Of a DNA stretch of 64,000 nucleotides, positions 38,175 to 47,371 are shown piece after piece. The DNA is taken from NCBI RefSeq assembly GCF_002217925.1, contig NZ_BCMF01000004.1:210676-274675 (forward strand), given 5' to 3'. The translations under genes and the position numbers were made by a program. Within the stretch, counting starts at the first letter, position 1. Every line of letters begins with the position of its first letter. Source of the DNA: Secundilactobacillus mixtipabuli (lineage in GTDB: Bacteria > Bacillota > Bacilli > Lactobacillales > Lactobacillaceae). The notes under the pieces were generated by a model. It had not been told where the DNA came from and did not search any database. It was given only the letters and a program-made list of their open reading frames with translations.

Positions 38175-39683
38175 TTAGTTATTCTCCCGCCGGTAAGCCA
38201 GCAACTGCTGACTGATGCCCTTCGTTTGCTCGTAAACCTGCGCGTAAATCTTGTGCAGCTGATCATACTTCTTAGCGTTATCAGGGTTTGGCAGGTACGT
38301 TTTGCCGAAATGCACGAACTTTTCAGCACATTCTTGGAAGTTCTTGAACCAGCCCAAACCAACGGCGGCAATCATTGCAGCACCCATACCAGGGCCCTGC
38401 TCGTTGGTTAAGCTAACAACCTTCTTATTGAAGATATCAGCTTGAATTTGCAACCACAGTGGACTCTTAGCACCGCCACCAATAGCAACAACCGTATCAA
38501 ATTGCTTATCGTTCTCGTCGTAAATATCCATGATGTCTTTAAACGAGAAGATGATGCCTTCCAGAACAGCTCGAACAAAGTCTGACTTCTTGTGGGTCCC
38601 GTCAACACCAGTGAAACTCCCCCGGATATCAGCATCCGCGTGCGGTGCCCGTTCACCCACGATATAAGGCGTGTATAGCAACCCGTTTGCGCCAACGCCG
38701 GAGTCAGCAGCACTGGCCACCATGTCGTCAAAGGATTCATCGCTGGCAAAGGTCCGCTTGAACCAATTCAGTGAATATCCCGCAGCGAGGGTCACACCCA
38801 TTGAGTAATATGAATCCGGAATGGCATGATCTTCAAATTGAAGCACGCCGTGATAGTCAACGGTTGGATCTTCTTCATACTTCAGCACAACACCGGAAGT
38901 CCCGATACTTGAAAGCACCATGTTAGGTGACAGAATGCCTGCACCAACAGCACCGGCAGCGTTATCAGCGGCACCGCCAAAGACTTTCGTGTGGGTATCC
39001 AGTCCTGAGAAGACCGCGTAGCTGCTGGTGACGTTGCCGGCTGAATCAATGGACTTCATTAATGGTGGACACATGGACATTGGAATATCAAAGGCGTCAC
39101 AGATTGTTTGGCTCCACTTGCCGTCCTTAACGTCCAATAAAACAGTCCCTGTGGCATCTGAGTAATCCATGCCAAGCTTACCGGTCATCCGATATCGAAC
39201 GTAATCCTTTGGCAGCAAGAAGGTCTTGGCTTGTGACCAAATATCTGGTTCATTTTCTTTAACCCAAAGCATCTTAGGTAACGTAAAACCTTCCAGCGGC
39301 TTATTCTTCGTGATATCGACAAATTCTGAACCCAGTTTGTCCTCAATCTCGCGACACTGTTTAGATGTCCGCGTATCATTCCAAAGAATAGCTGGTCGCA
39401 GAACTTGGTTATTGGCATCGAGTAAAACCAATCCGTGCATTTGACCAGAAAAACTGATACCTGAAATCTCCTCGGGTTTGATGTGATCGTCTAAAATTAA
39501 CCTGACGATTGCTACCGTCGTTCCTGAAACCCAATCTTCTGGATTTTGTTCGCTGTAACCTGGGTGCGATTGGATCAATGGGTAGTCGAAACTTTGCTGG
39601 GCAACAATTTCGCCATCACGGTTCATCGCTGAAACCTTAACGGCACTGGTGCCCAAGTCGACCCCTAATACATATTCGTTCAT
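38175..39683 (-). CDS. xylB: Xylulokinase XylB
   Basis: FGGY-family kinase, 502 residues, converting D-xylulose to xylulose-5-phosphate. N-terminal phosphate motif [15 protein letters not shown]; substrate site [12 protein letters not shown] with the xylulokinase-specific Met-His-Gly; the second ATPase motif is [12 protein letters not shown] and the adenosine loop [15 protein letters not shown]. Downstream of xylA in the same direction, separated by a hairpin that may reduce xylB expression. Confidence 0.96.
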   Translation of the reverse strand: MNEYVLGVDLGTSAVKVSAMNRDGEIVAQQSFDYPLIQSHPGYSEQNPEDWVSGTTVAIVRLILDDHIKPEEISGISFSGQMHGLVLLDANNQVLRPAILWNDTRTSKQCREIEDKLGSEFVDITKNKPLEGFTLPKMLWVKENEPDIWSQAKTFLLPKDYVRYRMTGKLGMDYSDATGTVLLDVKDGKWSQTICDAFDIPMSMCPPLMKSIDSAGNVTSSYAVFSGLDTHTKVFGGAADNAAGAVGAGILSPNMVLSSIGTSGVVLKYEEDPTVDYHGVLQFEDHAIPDSYYSMGVTLAAGYSLNWFKRTFASDESFDDMVASAADSGVGANGLLYTPYIVGERAPHADADIRGSFTGVDGTHKKSDFVRAVLEGIIFSFKDIMDIYDENDKQFDTVVAIGGGAKSPLWLQIQADIFNKKVVSLTNEQGPGMGAAMIAAVGLGWFKNFQECAEKFVHFGKTYLPNPDNAKKYDQLHKIYAQVYEQTKGISQQLLAYRRENN

Positions 39684-39714
39684 AATCTCGCTCCTTTATA
39701 ACAATTGTACCAAT

Positions 39715-39753
39715 AAAAAAGCAGTCAGCAGACAATCGGTCCACTGGCTGCTT
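39715..39753 (-). terminator. Hairpin between xylA and xylB
   Basis: AAGCAGTCAGCAGAC pairs imperfectly with GTCCACTGGCTGCTT; six Ts follow on the minus strand. Either a full terminator with a separate xylB promoter or a partial attenuator. Confidence 0.75.
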
Positions 39754-39765
39754 CTTTAAATCACA

Positions 39766-41112
39766 TTATTTGCCTAAAACGTTAACAATGTAATGGTTGA
39801 TGGTATCTTTGATTTGTTCCAAGTGATCTGACGAAGTTGCGGCACGTAATTCAGCTTGGGTCTTGTCCAGTGAGTAATCTTCAAGGGTCTTGAAGGTTGC
39901 CTTGCCACTTTCGATGTCGGCACCAATGCCAGAATTGTATGAGCTGTAACGTTCCTTAACGATGTTGTCAAGAACGCCGTCTTCCTTCATCTTAGAAGCA
40001 ACACGTAAGCCGGCAGCAAAGCTATCCATACCTACAATGTGGCCGTAGAACAAGTCGTTTGCTTCGAATGATGAACGACGAGGCTTAGCATCGAAGTTCA
40101 AACCACCGCGAGGGCCGATACCGCCGTTTTCAAGAACTTCGTACATTGCAGCGGTTGTTTCGTAAAGGTTTGAAGGATATTCATCAATATCCCAGCCAAT
40201 CAACTTGTCACCTTGGTTAGCATCCAATGAACCCAGTAAACCAGCTTCACGGGCAACCCGGATTTCATGTTGATAAGTATGACCAGCCAAGTTAGCATGG
40301 TTACCTTCCAAGTTCAGCTTGAAGTCTTTATCCAAATCGTATTCCTTCATGAATGCGATAGTGGTTGCGGCGTCAAAGTCGTATTGGTGAGTCGTTGGTT
40401 CCTTTGGCTTTGGTTCGAGCAGCATTTGTGCGTCGAAGCCAATCTCGTTAGCGTAATCCTTAGCCATGTGGAACATCTTAGCTGCGTGTTCTTGTTCGAG
40501 CTTCATGTTGGTGTTCCAAAGTGATTCGTAACCTTCACGGCCACCCCAGAAGACATAGTTTTCAGAGCCGACCCGCTTACCAATTTCCAAACTATGCTTC
40601 AATTGAGCAGCTGAGTACGCAAAGATGTCAGCGTATGGTGAAGTACCAGCACCGGCAACGAAACGAGGGTTAGTGAACATGTTTGAAGTGTTCCATAATA
40701 CCTTCATGCCAGTGGTCTTTTGGTTTTCAACGATCCGGTCAACGACTTTGTCCAAGTTAGCGTTGGTTTCACGTAATGTGTCCCCTTCTGGCGCTAAGTC
40801 ACGATCATGGAAGCAAAGGAAGTCATTACCTAATTTATCGTAAAATTCAAAGGCGTAGTCAACTTTAGCTAACGCGTTGTCCATTGGATCAGTGTACTTG
40901 TCATATGGACGTTCTGCTGTTCCATCACCGAATGGGTCTACCAAACGTTGATCAAATGTGTGCCAGTATGCTACAGAGAAGCGTAACCAGTCACGCATCT
41001 TCTTGCCACCGATAACTTCGTCTGGGTTGTAATAATGAAATTCAGCACCAGAACCTAAATTTGAGTTACCAACATAATTAATTTTGTTCATGTCCCATAG
41101 TTGTTCAGCCAT
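39766..41112 (-). CDS. xylA: Xylose isomerase XylA
   Basis: 448-residue TIM-barrel metalloenzyme isomerising D-xylose to D-xylulose. Catalytic H102 and D105 in [11 protein letters not shown]; metal ligands in [16 protein letters not shown] and [16 protein letters not shown]. The length is that of the class II (Gram-positive) enzymes. AGGAGG precedes the ATG. The promoter carries a cre-like site and a near-palindrome suited to XylR-2, whose gene lies immediately upstream. Confidence 0.97.
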   Translation of the reverse strand: MAEQLWDMNKINYVGNSNLGSGAEFHYYNPDEVIGGKKMRDWLRFSVAYWHTFDQRLVDPFGDGTAERPYDKYTDPMDNALAKVDYAFEFYDKLGNDFLCFHDRDLAPEGDTLRETNANLDKVVDRIVENQKTTGMKVLWNTSNMFTNPRFVAGAGTSPYADIFAYSAAQLKHSLEIGKRVGSENYVFWGGREGYESLWNTNMKLEQEHAAKMFHMAKDYANEIGFDAQMLLEPKPKEPTTHQYDFDAATTIAFMKEYDLDKDFKLNLEGNHANLAGHTYQHEIRVAREAGLLGSLDANQGDKLIGWDIDEYPSNLYETTAAMYEVLENGGIGPRGGLNFDAKPRRSSFEANDLFYGHIVGMDSFAAGLRVASKMKEDGVLDNIVKERYSSYNSGIGADIESGKATFKTLEDYSLDKTQAELRAATSSDHLEQIKDTINHYIVNVLGK

Positions 41113-41154
41113 GAAGAAGCCTCCTAAATAGTTTTCAATTTAAATCATTTTAGA

Positions 41155-41175
41155 TTAGTTTGTTCAAACAACCAA
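41155..41175. promoter_or_regulatory. Candidate XylR operator (xylO) upstream of xylA
   Basis: TTAGTTTGTT and AACAACCAA are near-perfect inverted arms with a central CA. The AGTTTGTT arms resemble Gram-positive xyl operators. Located 13 bases downstream of the -10 box. Confidence 0.65.
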
Positions 41176-41187
41176 CTCACAAGACAT

Positions 41188-41215
41188 AGTATAGCGCTTA
41201 CATTAAAAAATACAA
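41188..41215 (-). promoter_or_regulatory. xylA promoter with cre-like site
   Basis: Minus strand TTGTAT (plus 41210-41215), 16 bases, TATACT (plus 41188-41193). TGTAAGCGCTATAC on the minus strand (plus 41189-41202) fits the cre consensus at 12 of 14 positions and overlaps the -10 box. Confidence 0.6.
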
Positions 41216-41281
41216 GCCCTTATCAATGGCCAACTTGGCTTAAACCGGCGTAAGCCCTTACATAACGGGCTTAAAAACCGC

Positions 41282-41321
41282 AAAAAAAATTCAGGATCAT
41301 CCGTAGATGACCCTGAATTTC
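41282..41321 (-). terminator. Terminator of xylR-2
   Basis: AAATTCAGG pairs with CCTGAATTT with additional pairs inside; an 8-T run follows on the minus strand. Confidence 0.85.
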
Positions 41322-41322
41322 A

Positions 41323-42507
41323 TTAAATTGTTGCCGTCTGGGCACTAAAATTAAGTTTAGCATCTTCCATTCCAAGCGCTTCGCGGGTAACTAAGGAACA
41401 GCCACCCAGCAAGGTCGCGTGGTGGGAATTCTGTGTCAGCTTGATGGGAACACGTATTGATGGTGCCATTTGTGCGTAGAATTCTTCAATTCGAGGTTCC
41501 AGCTCCGGTAACACTTCCAGTAAAGGTGAATTCAAGAAGACGATATCTGGATCATAGTTGTTCGCTGCGTTATAAATGATGCCTGCCACGCTTTTTACAA
41601 AAGTATCCAGTGCGGTCTTAGTAATCTCGTCGCCTTCGTTGAATAACCGCACAACGTCGTCACGTGTCATGTTGCTGGCCTGTTTTTCATCCTGAATCTG
41701 GTTAATGATGGCATCTTCCGAACAGTAATCTTCGACTTTTCTTGGCGCACCATCCCAATTACCATCAATGGAAACTGATCGGCCAATTTCACCCGCTTCA
41801 CCATGAGCACCGCGATGCAGCTTTTGATCAATGATCAGCCCAGCACCGATACCACGGTGAATACTAATCGAAACCATGTTTTCTAAGTGGTCGTTTTCCT
41901 TATTAAAATCACGCTCGTAAACCGCTGAAACGTTGGCTTCGTTTTCCAGCAAAACCGGTACCTGATAGTTTTGCGTATAGTAGTCTGCTAAATCCACGTG
42001 TTCCATATCTAAGAAGGGAGAATAGGTCACCTGATTTTGATCAACGGTCCCATGAATGGCGAAACTGATTCCCAGTAAACCGTGAATCGTGTTATCTTTA
42101 GCCGAGGCAGTTTCTAATTCATGATCGATTAGAGGGAGGATCTGCTTAATTTTTAACCCCTTAACGTCTACTTGTCGATAAGATAAGACATCGCCTGACA
42201 AACTGTTTTGCATGACGTGTAAATGGCGATAACCGAAATCAAAGTTCATGGTGTAACCGTACCGCCTGTTGATAGCCAGTAACACCGGCTTACGGCCACC
42301 CACGTTTGAAGCGTCACCTTCACCCAGTTCTTCAACGTAGCCCTGTTCCTTCAAGTCCCTGTATAGAGCGGAGACCGTGGATTTGTTGAGTGCTAAATTC
42401 CTTGATATTTCGATTCTTGAAATCGGCTGGTGGTTAAAAACTTCAGCCAGAACTGATTGGATATTTTGTTGATGTAACTGCATTCTGTTACGGATTGCAC
42501 TCGACAA
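41323..42507 (-). CDS. xylR: ROK-family transcriptional repressor XylR (copy 2)
   Basis: 394 residues. Winged helix at 24-65 (HQPISRIEISRNLALNKSTVSALYRDLKEQGYV) and ROK domain (LLENEANVSAVYERDFN, SISIHRGIGAGLIIDQKLHRGAHGEAGEIGRS). It is clearly paralogous to the 386-residue XylR-1 but divergent in the DNA-recognition helix. It lies upstream of xylA in the same direction with its own terminator, so it is the likely xylAB repressor. Confidence 0.88.
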   Translation of the reverse strand: MSSAIRNRMQLHQQNIQSVLAEVFNHQPISRIEISRNLALNKSTVSALYRDLKEQGYVEELGEGDASNVGGRKPVLLAINRRYGYTMNFDFGYRHLHVMQNSLSGDVLSYRQVDVKGLKIKQILPLIDHELETASAKDNTIHGLLGISFAIHGTVDQNQVTYSPFLDMEHVDLADYYTQNYQVPVLLENEANVSAVYERDFNKENDHLENMVSISIHRGIGAGLIIDQKLHRGAHGEAGEIGRSVSIDGNWDGAPRKVEDYCSEDAIINQIQDEKQASNMTRDDVVRLFNEGDEITKTALDTFVKSVAGIIYNAANNYDPDIVFLNSPLLEVLPELEPRIEEFYAQMAPSIRVPIKLTQNSHHATLLGGCSLVTREALGMEDAKLNFSAQTATI

Positions 42508-42667
42508 TGTTCTCCCCCCTTTGGTTCTAAGTCCATTCTATTGTACACTATTGTTAATTGAGTCAACAACGTCGTTTTTCAATTTTCCCTTGAATTACCA
42601 GAGTTGTCAGACATTTATTTGCCTAAATCATCGCTTATTTCAAATAATTAAAAAGGAAGTACAACCT

Positions 42668-43786
42668 ATGAAAATCGCAGAATTTGGGGTGGAAAACTGG
42701 CTTAACCAGTGGGAAAAATCTGCCAAATATGATATTTCGCAAAGTACCATTTCTTCAATGACTATTTCAGAACTCCTTGCCATGAACGGTGACCAGGATT
42801 CTGATTTATACGATCAACTAAATCAGATTAAAATGAACTATGGCTGGATTGAGGGATCACCCAGCTTCAAACAGTTAGTGAGTGACCTCTACGACCACGT
42901 TCAACCTGATCAAGTCCTGCAGACTAACGGTGCTACTGGCGCTAACTATCTGGCACTCTACTCCTTGATTGAATCAGGGGATCACGTCATTAGTGAGTAC
43001 CCTTCGTACCAGCAGTTGTACGATATTCCACGATCACTTGGTGCCGAAGTTGATCTCTGGCACATTCACGAAGCTGATAGCTGGTATCCTGATATCGAGG
43101 AGCTCAAAAAGCTTGTCCGGCCAAATACCAAAATGATCTGTTTAAACAATGCGAATAACCCAACTGGTACCCTGCTGGATAAAACCTTCTTGCAGCAAGT
43201 CGTTGAAATCGCCAAATCTGTTGGCGCCTACGTTCTGGTGGATGAAGTTTACTTGCCCCTAGATCAGCCGGAGAACTTCACCTCAATTGTCGATCTATAC
43301 GATCGTGGCATTGCAACCAATTCTCTGTCAAAGAGTTACTCCTTCCCAGGTGTCCGAATTGGCTGGACCGTCGCAAATAACACGGTAACTGATATTTTCC
43401 GCAAATACCGCGACTATACCATGATTTGCGGTGGTGTCTGGAATGATATTCTGGCCGTTTACATTCTCCAGCACCGGGATCAATTACTGGCACGCAATCA
43501 AAAGATCGTCTTGCATAACCTCGAAATTTTCAAAAATTGGGTCGCCGATGAGCCAAGAGTCAGTGTCATTTTCCCTCAAGCAGTTTCCACTTCATGTATC
43601 AAATTAGACATTCCAGAGCCTACCGAAAGCTTTTGCTTACGATTACTAAAAGAAACCGGTGTTTTATTGGTGCCAGGAGAGCGTTTTGACTTGCCAGGAC
43701 ACGCGCGTTTAGGGTATTGTACTGATGAAGTCACTTTGAAAAAAGGGCTGAGTAAGTTATCAGAATTTCTGCGTCAATTTGACTAA
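42668..43786 (+). CDS. PLP-dependent aminotransferase (class I/II)
   Basis: 372-residue fold-type I aminotransferase. The PLP lysine is K222 in [15 protein letters not shown], the PLP-pyridine aspartate D192 in VLVDEVYL, and NNANNPTGTLL is the substrate-binding Asn motif. ATG 42668 follows AAGGAAG; the longer open frame upstream has no ribosome site. Forms a probable operon with a nicotinamidase-like gene 17 bases downstream and greA. The amino-acid substrate cannot be read from the sequence. Confidence 0.85.
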   Translation: MKIAEFGVENWLNQWEKSAKYDISQSTISSMTISELLAMNGDQDSDLYDQLNQIKMNYGWIEGSPSFKQLVSDLYDHVQPDQVLQTNGATGANYLALYSLIESGDHVISEYPSYQQLYDIPRSLGAEVDLWHIHEADSWYPDIEELKKLVRPNTKMICLNNANNPTGTLLDKTFLQQVVEIAKSVGAYVLVDEVYLPLDQPENFTSIVDLYDRGIATNSLSKSYSFPGVRIGWTVANNTVTDIFRKYRDYTMICGGVWNDILAVYILQHRDQLLARNQKIVLHNLEIFKNWVADEPRVSVIFPQAVSTSCIKLDIPEPTESFCLRLLKETGVLLVPGERFDLPGHARLGYCTDEVTLKKGLSKLSEFLRQFD

Positions 43787-43803
43787 ACTTTCGGAGGCAC
43801 AAA

Positions 43804-44358
43804 ATGGCAGCAAACGAAGCGTTACTCATTATTGATTACACCAATGATTTCGTCCATGATGACGGTGCTTTGACCTGTGGTAAACCGGGTCAAGTACTAG
43901 AACCAGCAATTATTAAACTGGCCAATCAGTTTGAAGCGGACGGCAGCTGGGTGATTTTGCCCACAGACGTTCATAAGCCAAATGATCCTTACCATCCTGA
44001 AACGAAGTTATTTCCACCGCACAATGTTCGCGGAACTTGGGGCCGGGAATTTTACGGTCAGCTCAAGCCTTGGTTTGAAGAACATCAAAACGATGAAAAA
44101 GTTTATATGTACGATAAAACCCGCTATAGCGCCTTTGCGGGAACTGATTTAGACATCCGATTACGTGAACGTCACGTAGATACCGTTCATCTAGTGGGTG
44201 TCTGCACGGACATCTGCGTCCTGCACACTGCAGTTGATGCTTATAATTTAGGGTATAACATCGTTGTCCACAAGGATGGCGTGGCAGCCTTAACACCAGC
44301 TGGACAAGACTGGGCGTTAGGCCACTTTGAACACGTCCTTGGGGCAAAAATTGAGTAG
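43804..44358 (+). CDS. pncA: Nicotinamidase-like isochorismatase-family hydrolase
   Basis: 184 residues. Catalytic triad D11 (LIIDYTNDF), K105 (YDKTRYSAF) and C138 (CTDICVLHTA). The metal-binding set D55, H57, H64 and H73 (PTDVHKPNDPYH...PPH) marks a nicotinamidase/pyrazinamidase, hydrolysing nicotinamide to nicotinate for NAD salvage, rather than a true isochorismatase. GGAGG precedes the ATG. Second gene of a likely three-gene unit. Confidence 0.83.
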   Translation: MAANEALLIIDYTNDFVHDDGALTCGKPGQVLEPAIIKLANQFEADGSWVILPTDVHKPNDPYHPETKLFPPHNVRGTWGREFYGQLKPWFEEHQNDEKVYMYDKTRYSAFAGTDLDIRLRERHVDTVHLVGVCTDICVLHTAVDAYNLGYNIVVHKDGVAALTPAGQDWALGHFEHVLGAKIE

Positions 44359-44372
44359 AAAAGAGTTTTCGT

Positions 44373-44843
44373 ATGCAACCGTACTTTAACAAAGTCACTC
44401 AAGCTGGCTATGACAAGATTGCTGCTGAAATCGAAGCAGTTAAAAAGGAACGACCGGGGCGAATCAAGGCCCTTTCGGAAGCCCGTGCGTTGGGTGATTT
44501 ATCCGAAAATGCTGAATACAGCGCGGCCAAACGTGATCTTCGTCATCTGGAAAGCCGGCTCCGTTATTTAGAAAAACAGCTCCGGTACGCTCAGGTTTAT
44601 GAACCAGCCGATAACGCCGTCATTGAAATCGGCAAACGGGTTACCCTACAATTCCAAGATGATCAATCTGAAGAAACCTTTGAACTAGTGGGCAATCCGG
44701 AAGCAGATATTGACCACAATAAGATTTCATTGTCATCGCCGATAGGAAAAGCGCTCATCGACCATACGACTGGTGATACTGTGACCATTAGTTCACCAAA
44801 TGGCAGTTATCAGGTAAAGATTTTGAGTGTTGAGAAGATTTAA
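44373..44843 (+). CDS. greA: Transcription elongation factor GreA
   Basis: 156 residues. N-terminal antiparallel coiled coil with the acidic tip GDLSENAEYSAAK, which reaches into the RNA polymerase secondary channel to stimulate transcript cleavage, and a C-terminal FKBP-like domain (ISLSSPIGKALIDHTTGDTV). It begins MQPYFNKVTQAGYDKI instead of the common MxxKxxPMTxEG, suggesting it may be a second GreA paralogue. An AAAAGAG ribosome site is present. It is last in the aminotransferase operon. Confidence 0.92.
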   Translation: MQPYFNKVTQAGYDKIAAEIEAVKKERPGRIKALSEARALGDLSENAEYSAAKRDLRHLESRLRYLEKQLRYAQVYEPADNAVIEIGKRVTLQFQDDQSEETFELVGNPEADIDHNKISLSSPIGKALIDHTTGDTVTISSPNGSYQVKILSVEKI

Positions 44844-44851
44844 GGGTTAAA

Positions 44852-44894
44852 AATAAGGCAATTGAGCTATTCAAATAGTTCAATTGCCTTATTT
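44852..44894 (+). terminator. Terminator of greA
   Basis: AATAAGGCAATTGA pairs with TCAATTGCCTTATT, with further inner pairs and T-rich sequence after. Confidence 0.9.
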
Positions 44895-44919
44895 ATTTAT
44901 TTAATTAGTAGAGCGTTCT

Positions 44920-45132
44920 GGCAACCATGTCTAATCGGGCTTCTCCGAGCAGAGAGCTGCATGTAAGGGACTTCAGCCATAAATTCAGGTTCAGGATTTA
45001 TGGCTGTTTTTGGCATCATAGCCTAATTGGGCTCCAGCGGGCAGAGAGCTGCATGTAAGCCAACTCTGGTATAAATCCAAACCCGGGATTTTTACCAGAG
45101 TTAACTTACACTCCGCTCTCTAAGCGCCCGCT
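44920..45132. repeat. Two adjacent copies of a structured intergenic repeat
   Basis: Unit A (44920-45010) and unit B (45012-45132) share 32 of 37 bases from CTAATYGGGC to AGAGAGCTGCATGTAAG. Each is then followed by its own hairpin: CAGCCATAAAT/ATTTATGGCTG in A, AACTCTGGTA/TACCAGAGTT in B. In B the downstream sequence CTTACA, GCTCTCT and GCCCGCT pairs back to the conserved block, so B is a palindrome of about 100 bases (45034-45132). Unit A lacks that right arm. No gene fits the region. Confidence 0.75.
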
Positions 45133-45146
45133 TCCGCACCTTGCTT

Positions 45147-45797
45147 CTATGCCGTTGGATCCACCTTTTTCTCCACCCAGCCTAACACTAGGTCAAGAAT
45201 AATCGCCATCAACGCGGTTGGTAACGCACCCGCTAAGATAATGGCCGTCCCATTCGTGGCATTCGTCCCACGAATGATGATGTCACCTAAACCACCGGCG
45301 CCCACGAAGGTCCCGATGGCGGTAATTCCAATTGCTAAGACTAGCGCGTTCCGCAAACCAGCCATGATAACTGACATCGATAATGGCAGTTCAACCAGCC
45401 GTAATAGCTGAATCCTCGTCATTCCCATACCGGTTCCGGCGTCCAACAGTGCCGGATCGACATTGCGCATACCAGCATCCGTATTCTTAATGATTGGCAG
45501 CAACGAGTACAGGAACACCGTTACGATAACGGTGTTGACCCCTAAACCTAACCCAATCATGATAATTGACAGCATCGCCAAGGAAGGAATCGTCTGAATC
45601 ACGTTGGCGATCCCGATGACCACGCCATTTAAGCGGGTGTGGTGCGCGATGAAAATTCCAATCGGAATACCAACGATAGCTGCTAATAAAACGCCATAAA
45701 TGGAAATCAGAAAGTGTCGGTTAAACTGAGACAGCACGTATACGCCATTATGGCCGTAATAGTAGAGCAGCTGTTCCCAAAGATTCATATTTGCCAT
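45147..45797 (-). CDS. opuCD: Osmolyte ABC transporter permease OpuCD
   Basis: 216-residue BPD_transp_1 permease with about six helices and the coupling-loop region LVELPLSMSVIMAGLRNALVLAIG. Motif IPIGIFIAHHTRLNGV and GVNTVIVTVFLYSLLPIIKNT are typical of quaternary-amine (glycine betaine/carnitine/choline) transporters. Its ATG overlaps the stop of opuCC by one base (TAATG). Last gene of opuCA-CB-CC-CD. Confidence 0.92.
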   Translation of the reverse strand: MANMNLWEQLLYYYGHNGVYVLSQFNRHFLISIYGVLLAAIVGIPIGIFIAHHTRLNGVVIGIANVIQTIPSLAMLSIIMIGLGLGVNTVIVTVFLYSLLPIIKNTDAGMRNVDPALLDAGTGMGMTRIQLLRLVELPLSMSVIMAGLRNALVLAIGITAIGTFVGAGGLGDIIIRGTNATNGTAIILAGALPTALMAIILDLVLGWVEKKVDPTA

Positions 45798-46729
45798 TAA
45801 TCGCCACTCCCTTCAAAGTAATGATGCTGTTCCAGATATTGTTTAGCAACAACTTCCGGTTCCATCAAGTCATTGTCAACTTTATAATTCAGCTTTTGCA
45901 TCGTCTTCAAATCAATTTTGCCACTGAGTTTATTGATCACAGGCTTGAGTTCTGGATGCTGCTTCAGCACTTTATTGGTTGCGACCGCACTCGCGGTATA
46001 TGGTGGGAAGAAGTGCTTATCATCCTTTAGCATTTTCAAGTGATAACTGTTGACCCGGCCATCGGTTGAGTAACCAAGAATGGCGTCCATCTTGTCCGCT
46101 GCAACAGCATCGTAGACCAGTCCGATTTGCATGGGGTGAACCGCGCCAAACTTATAGCCATACATCTTTTGGAAGCCGTCGTAGCCATCGCCTCGCCGAT
46201 TCAGCCAGATTTGGTCAATCCCGACATTCATCTTTCCAGCGACTGGTTTAAGGTCACTCACGTTATTTAGGTTATACTTTTTAGCGGTCTTTTGCGTCAC
46301 CATCCAGACGTACGTATCAGCGAAACCGTATGAGTCGAAGTAAGTCATATGATACTTGTTTTTAAAGTAGTCTTTTACCGTTCTAGTTGCCCGCGCAGGA
46401 TTACGGTCAACGTTACGGTTCATGATCGTTGTCAGATCAGAACCCACATAACGGATGGCCGAAATATCCGCTTGGTTATTCTTCAACGCATTAAATGACA
46501 CGTTAGCTGAACCCAGATTATTGATAATTGTGGTATGCAGTTTAGTGTCATGTTCAATCATATCTTGAATCATGTAGGACATAATTTGCTGTTCAGTTGT
46601 ATTTTGGGCGGCAATTCTAATCGTGTTGTTGCCACTCCCAGCCAAACCAGGAAAGCCGCAGCCAGCTAGTCCAATAACACCAAGTAAGGAGAAGCCTAGT
46701 ATGAACAGCCATCTTTTGATGTTTTTCAC
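45797..46729 (-). CDS. opuCC: Osmolyte-binding lipoprotein OpuCC
   Basis: 310 residues. Signal peptide with lipobox VIGLAGC (C24 lipidated). OpuAC-family substrate-binding protein (IRIAAQNTTEQQIMSYMIQDMIE, ANVSFNALKNNQADISAIRYVG, ILGYSTDGRVNSY) that captures glycine betaine, carnitine or choline at the cell surface. Third gene of the operon, 12 bases after opuCB. Confidence 0.92.
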   Translation of the reverse strand: MKNIKRWLFILGFSLLGVIGLAGCGFPGLAGSGNNTIRIAAQNTTEQQIMSYMIQDMIEHDTKLHTTIINNLGSANVSFNALKNNQADISAIRYVGSDLTTIMNRNVDRNPARATRTVKDYFKNKYHMTYFDSYGFADTYVWMVTQKTAKKYNLNNVSDLKPVAGKMNVGIDQIWLNRRGDGYDGFQKMYGYKFGAVHPMQIGLVYDAVAADKMDAILGYSTDGRVNSYHLKMLKDDKHFFPPYTASAVATNKVLKQHPELKPVINKLSGKIDLKTMQKLNYKVDNDLMEPEVVAKQYLEQHHYFEGSGD

Positions 46730-46741
46730 GGTTTCTCCCTC

Positions 46742-47371
46742 CTATCCTTCTGTTGTCCGCGGTGTCAACGCACTTTCGACTTTACCTAAAAGCCAGTCAA
46801 CCACCAGTGCCAAGATAATCACGGGAATTGAACCGCCTAAGATCAAGTCACTCCGGTACAGGTTCAAGCCGTTGAAAATAAAGTCACCTAAACCGCCAGC
46901 ACCAATGTAGGATGCCAAGGCTGCCCAAGCAATCACATAGGTCGCAGACAATCTGATTCCCGACATGATCACTGGTGCAGCTAAGGGCACTTCAACTTTG
47001 ATGATGGATTGCCAACTGGTCATACCCATACCCTTTGCCGCATCTTTCAATGTCGGGTCCACGTCGTTCATGCCAATGTAGGTGTTCCGTAAAATTGGCA
47101 ATAGTGAGTAAATGAACAGCGCAACGATTGCGGGTTTAGCACCGATCCCAAAAATTGGGATCATGAACGCCAGCAACGCTAACGCGGGAATCGTCTGTAA
47201 CATACTAGCAATCGAGACCACGATGTTGGCTGTCCGTTTCGTTCGGGTCAGCGCAACACCCAGTGGAACCGCCACCAGCACACCTAATCCCAGTGAAATG
47301 CCTGAAATATAGAGATGCTGCCAGGTTTTACCAAGTAAAGACACGCCGTAAACGGCCAAAAAGTGCATCAT
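46742..47371 (-). CDS. opuCB: Osmolyte ABC transporter permease OpuCB
   Basis: 209-residue permease paralogous to OpuCD, with [23 protein letters not shown] at the N-terminus and [25 protein letters not shown] as the ATPase-contact region. Begins in a 4-base overlap with opuCA, giving coupled translation. Together with OpuCD it forms the transmembrane channel. Confidence 0.92.
   Translation of the reverse strand: MMHFLAVYGVSLLGKTWQHLYISGISLGLGVLVAVPLGVALTRTKRTANIVVSIASMLQTIPALALLAFMIPIFGIGAKPAIVALFIYSLLPILRNTYIGMNDVDPTLKDAAKGMGMTSWQSIIKVEVPLAAPVIMSGIRLSATYVIAWAALASYIGAGGLGDFIFNGLNLYRSDLILGGSIPVIILALVVDWLLGKVESALTPRTTEG

Noticed and set aside
42521..42667. 49-residue N-terminal extension of the aminotransferase
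   Set aside because: No ribosome site, hydrophobic cysteine-rich text unlike aminotransferases; ATG 42668 has a good site.
43804..44358. Isochorismatase of siderophore biosynthesis
   Set aside because: The Asp/His metal set of nicotinamidases is present and no siderophore genes are nearby.
44920..45132. CRISPR array
   Set aside because: Only two units, unequal repeats, hairpin-containing spacers and no cas genes; it is a palindromic repeat instead.
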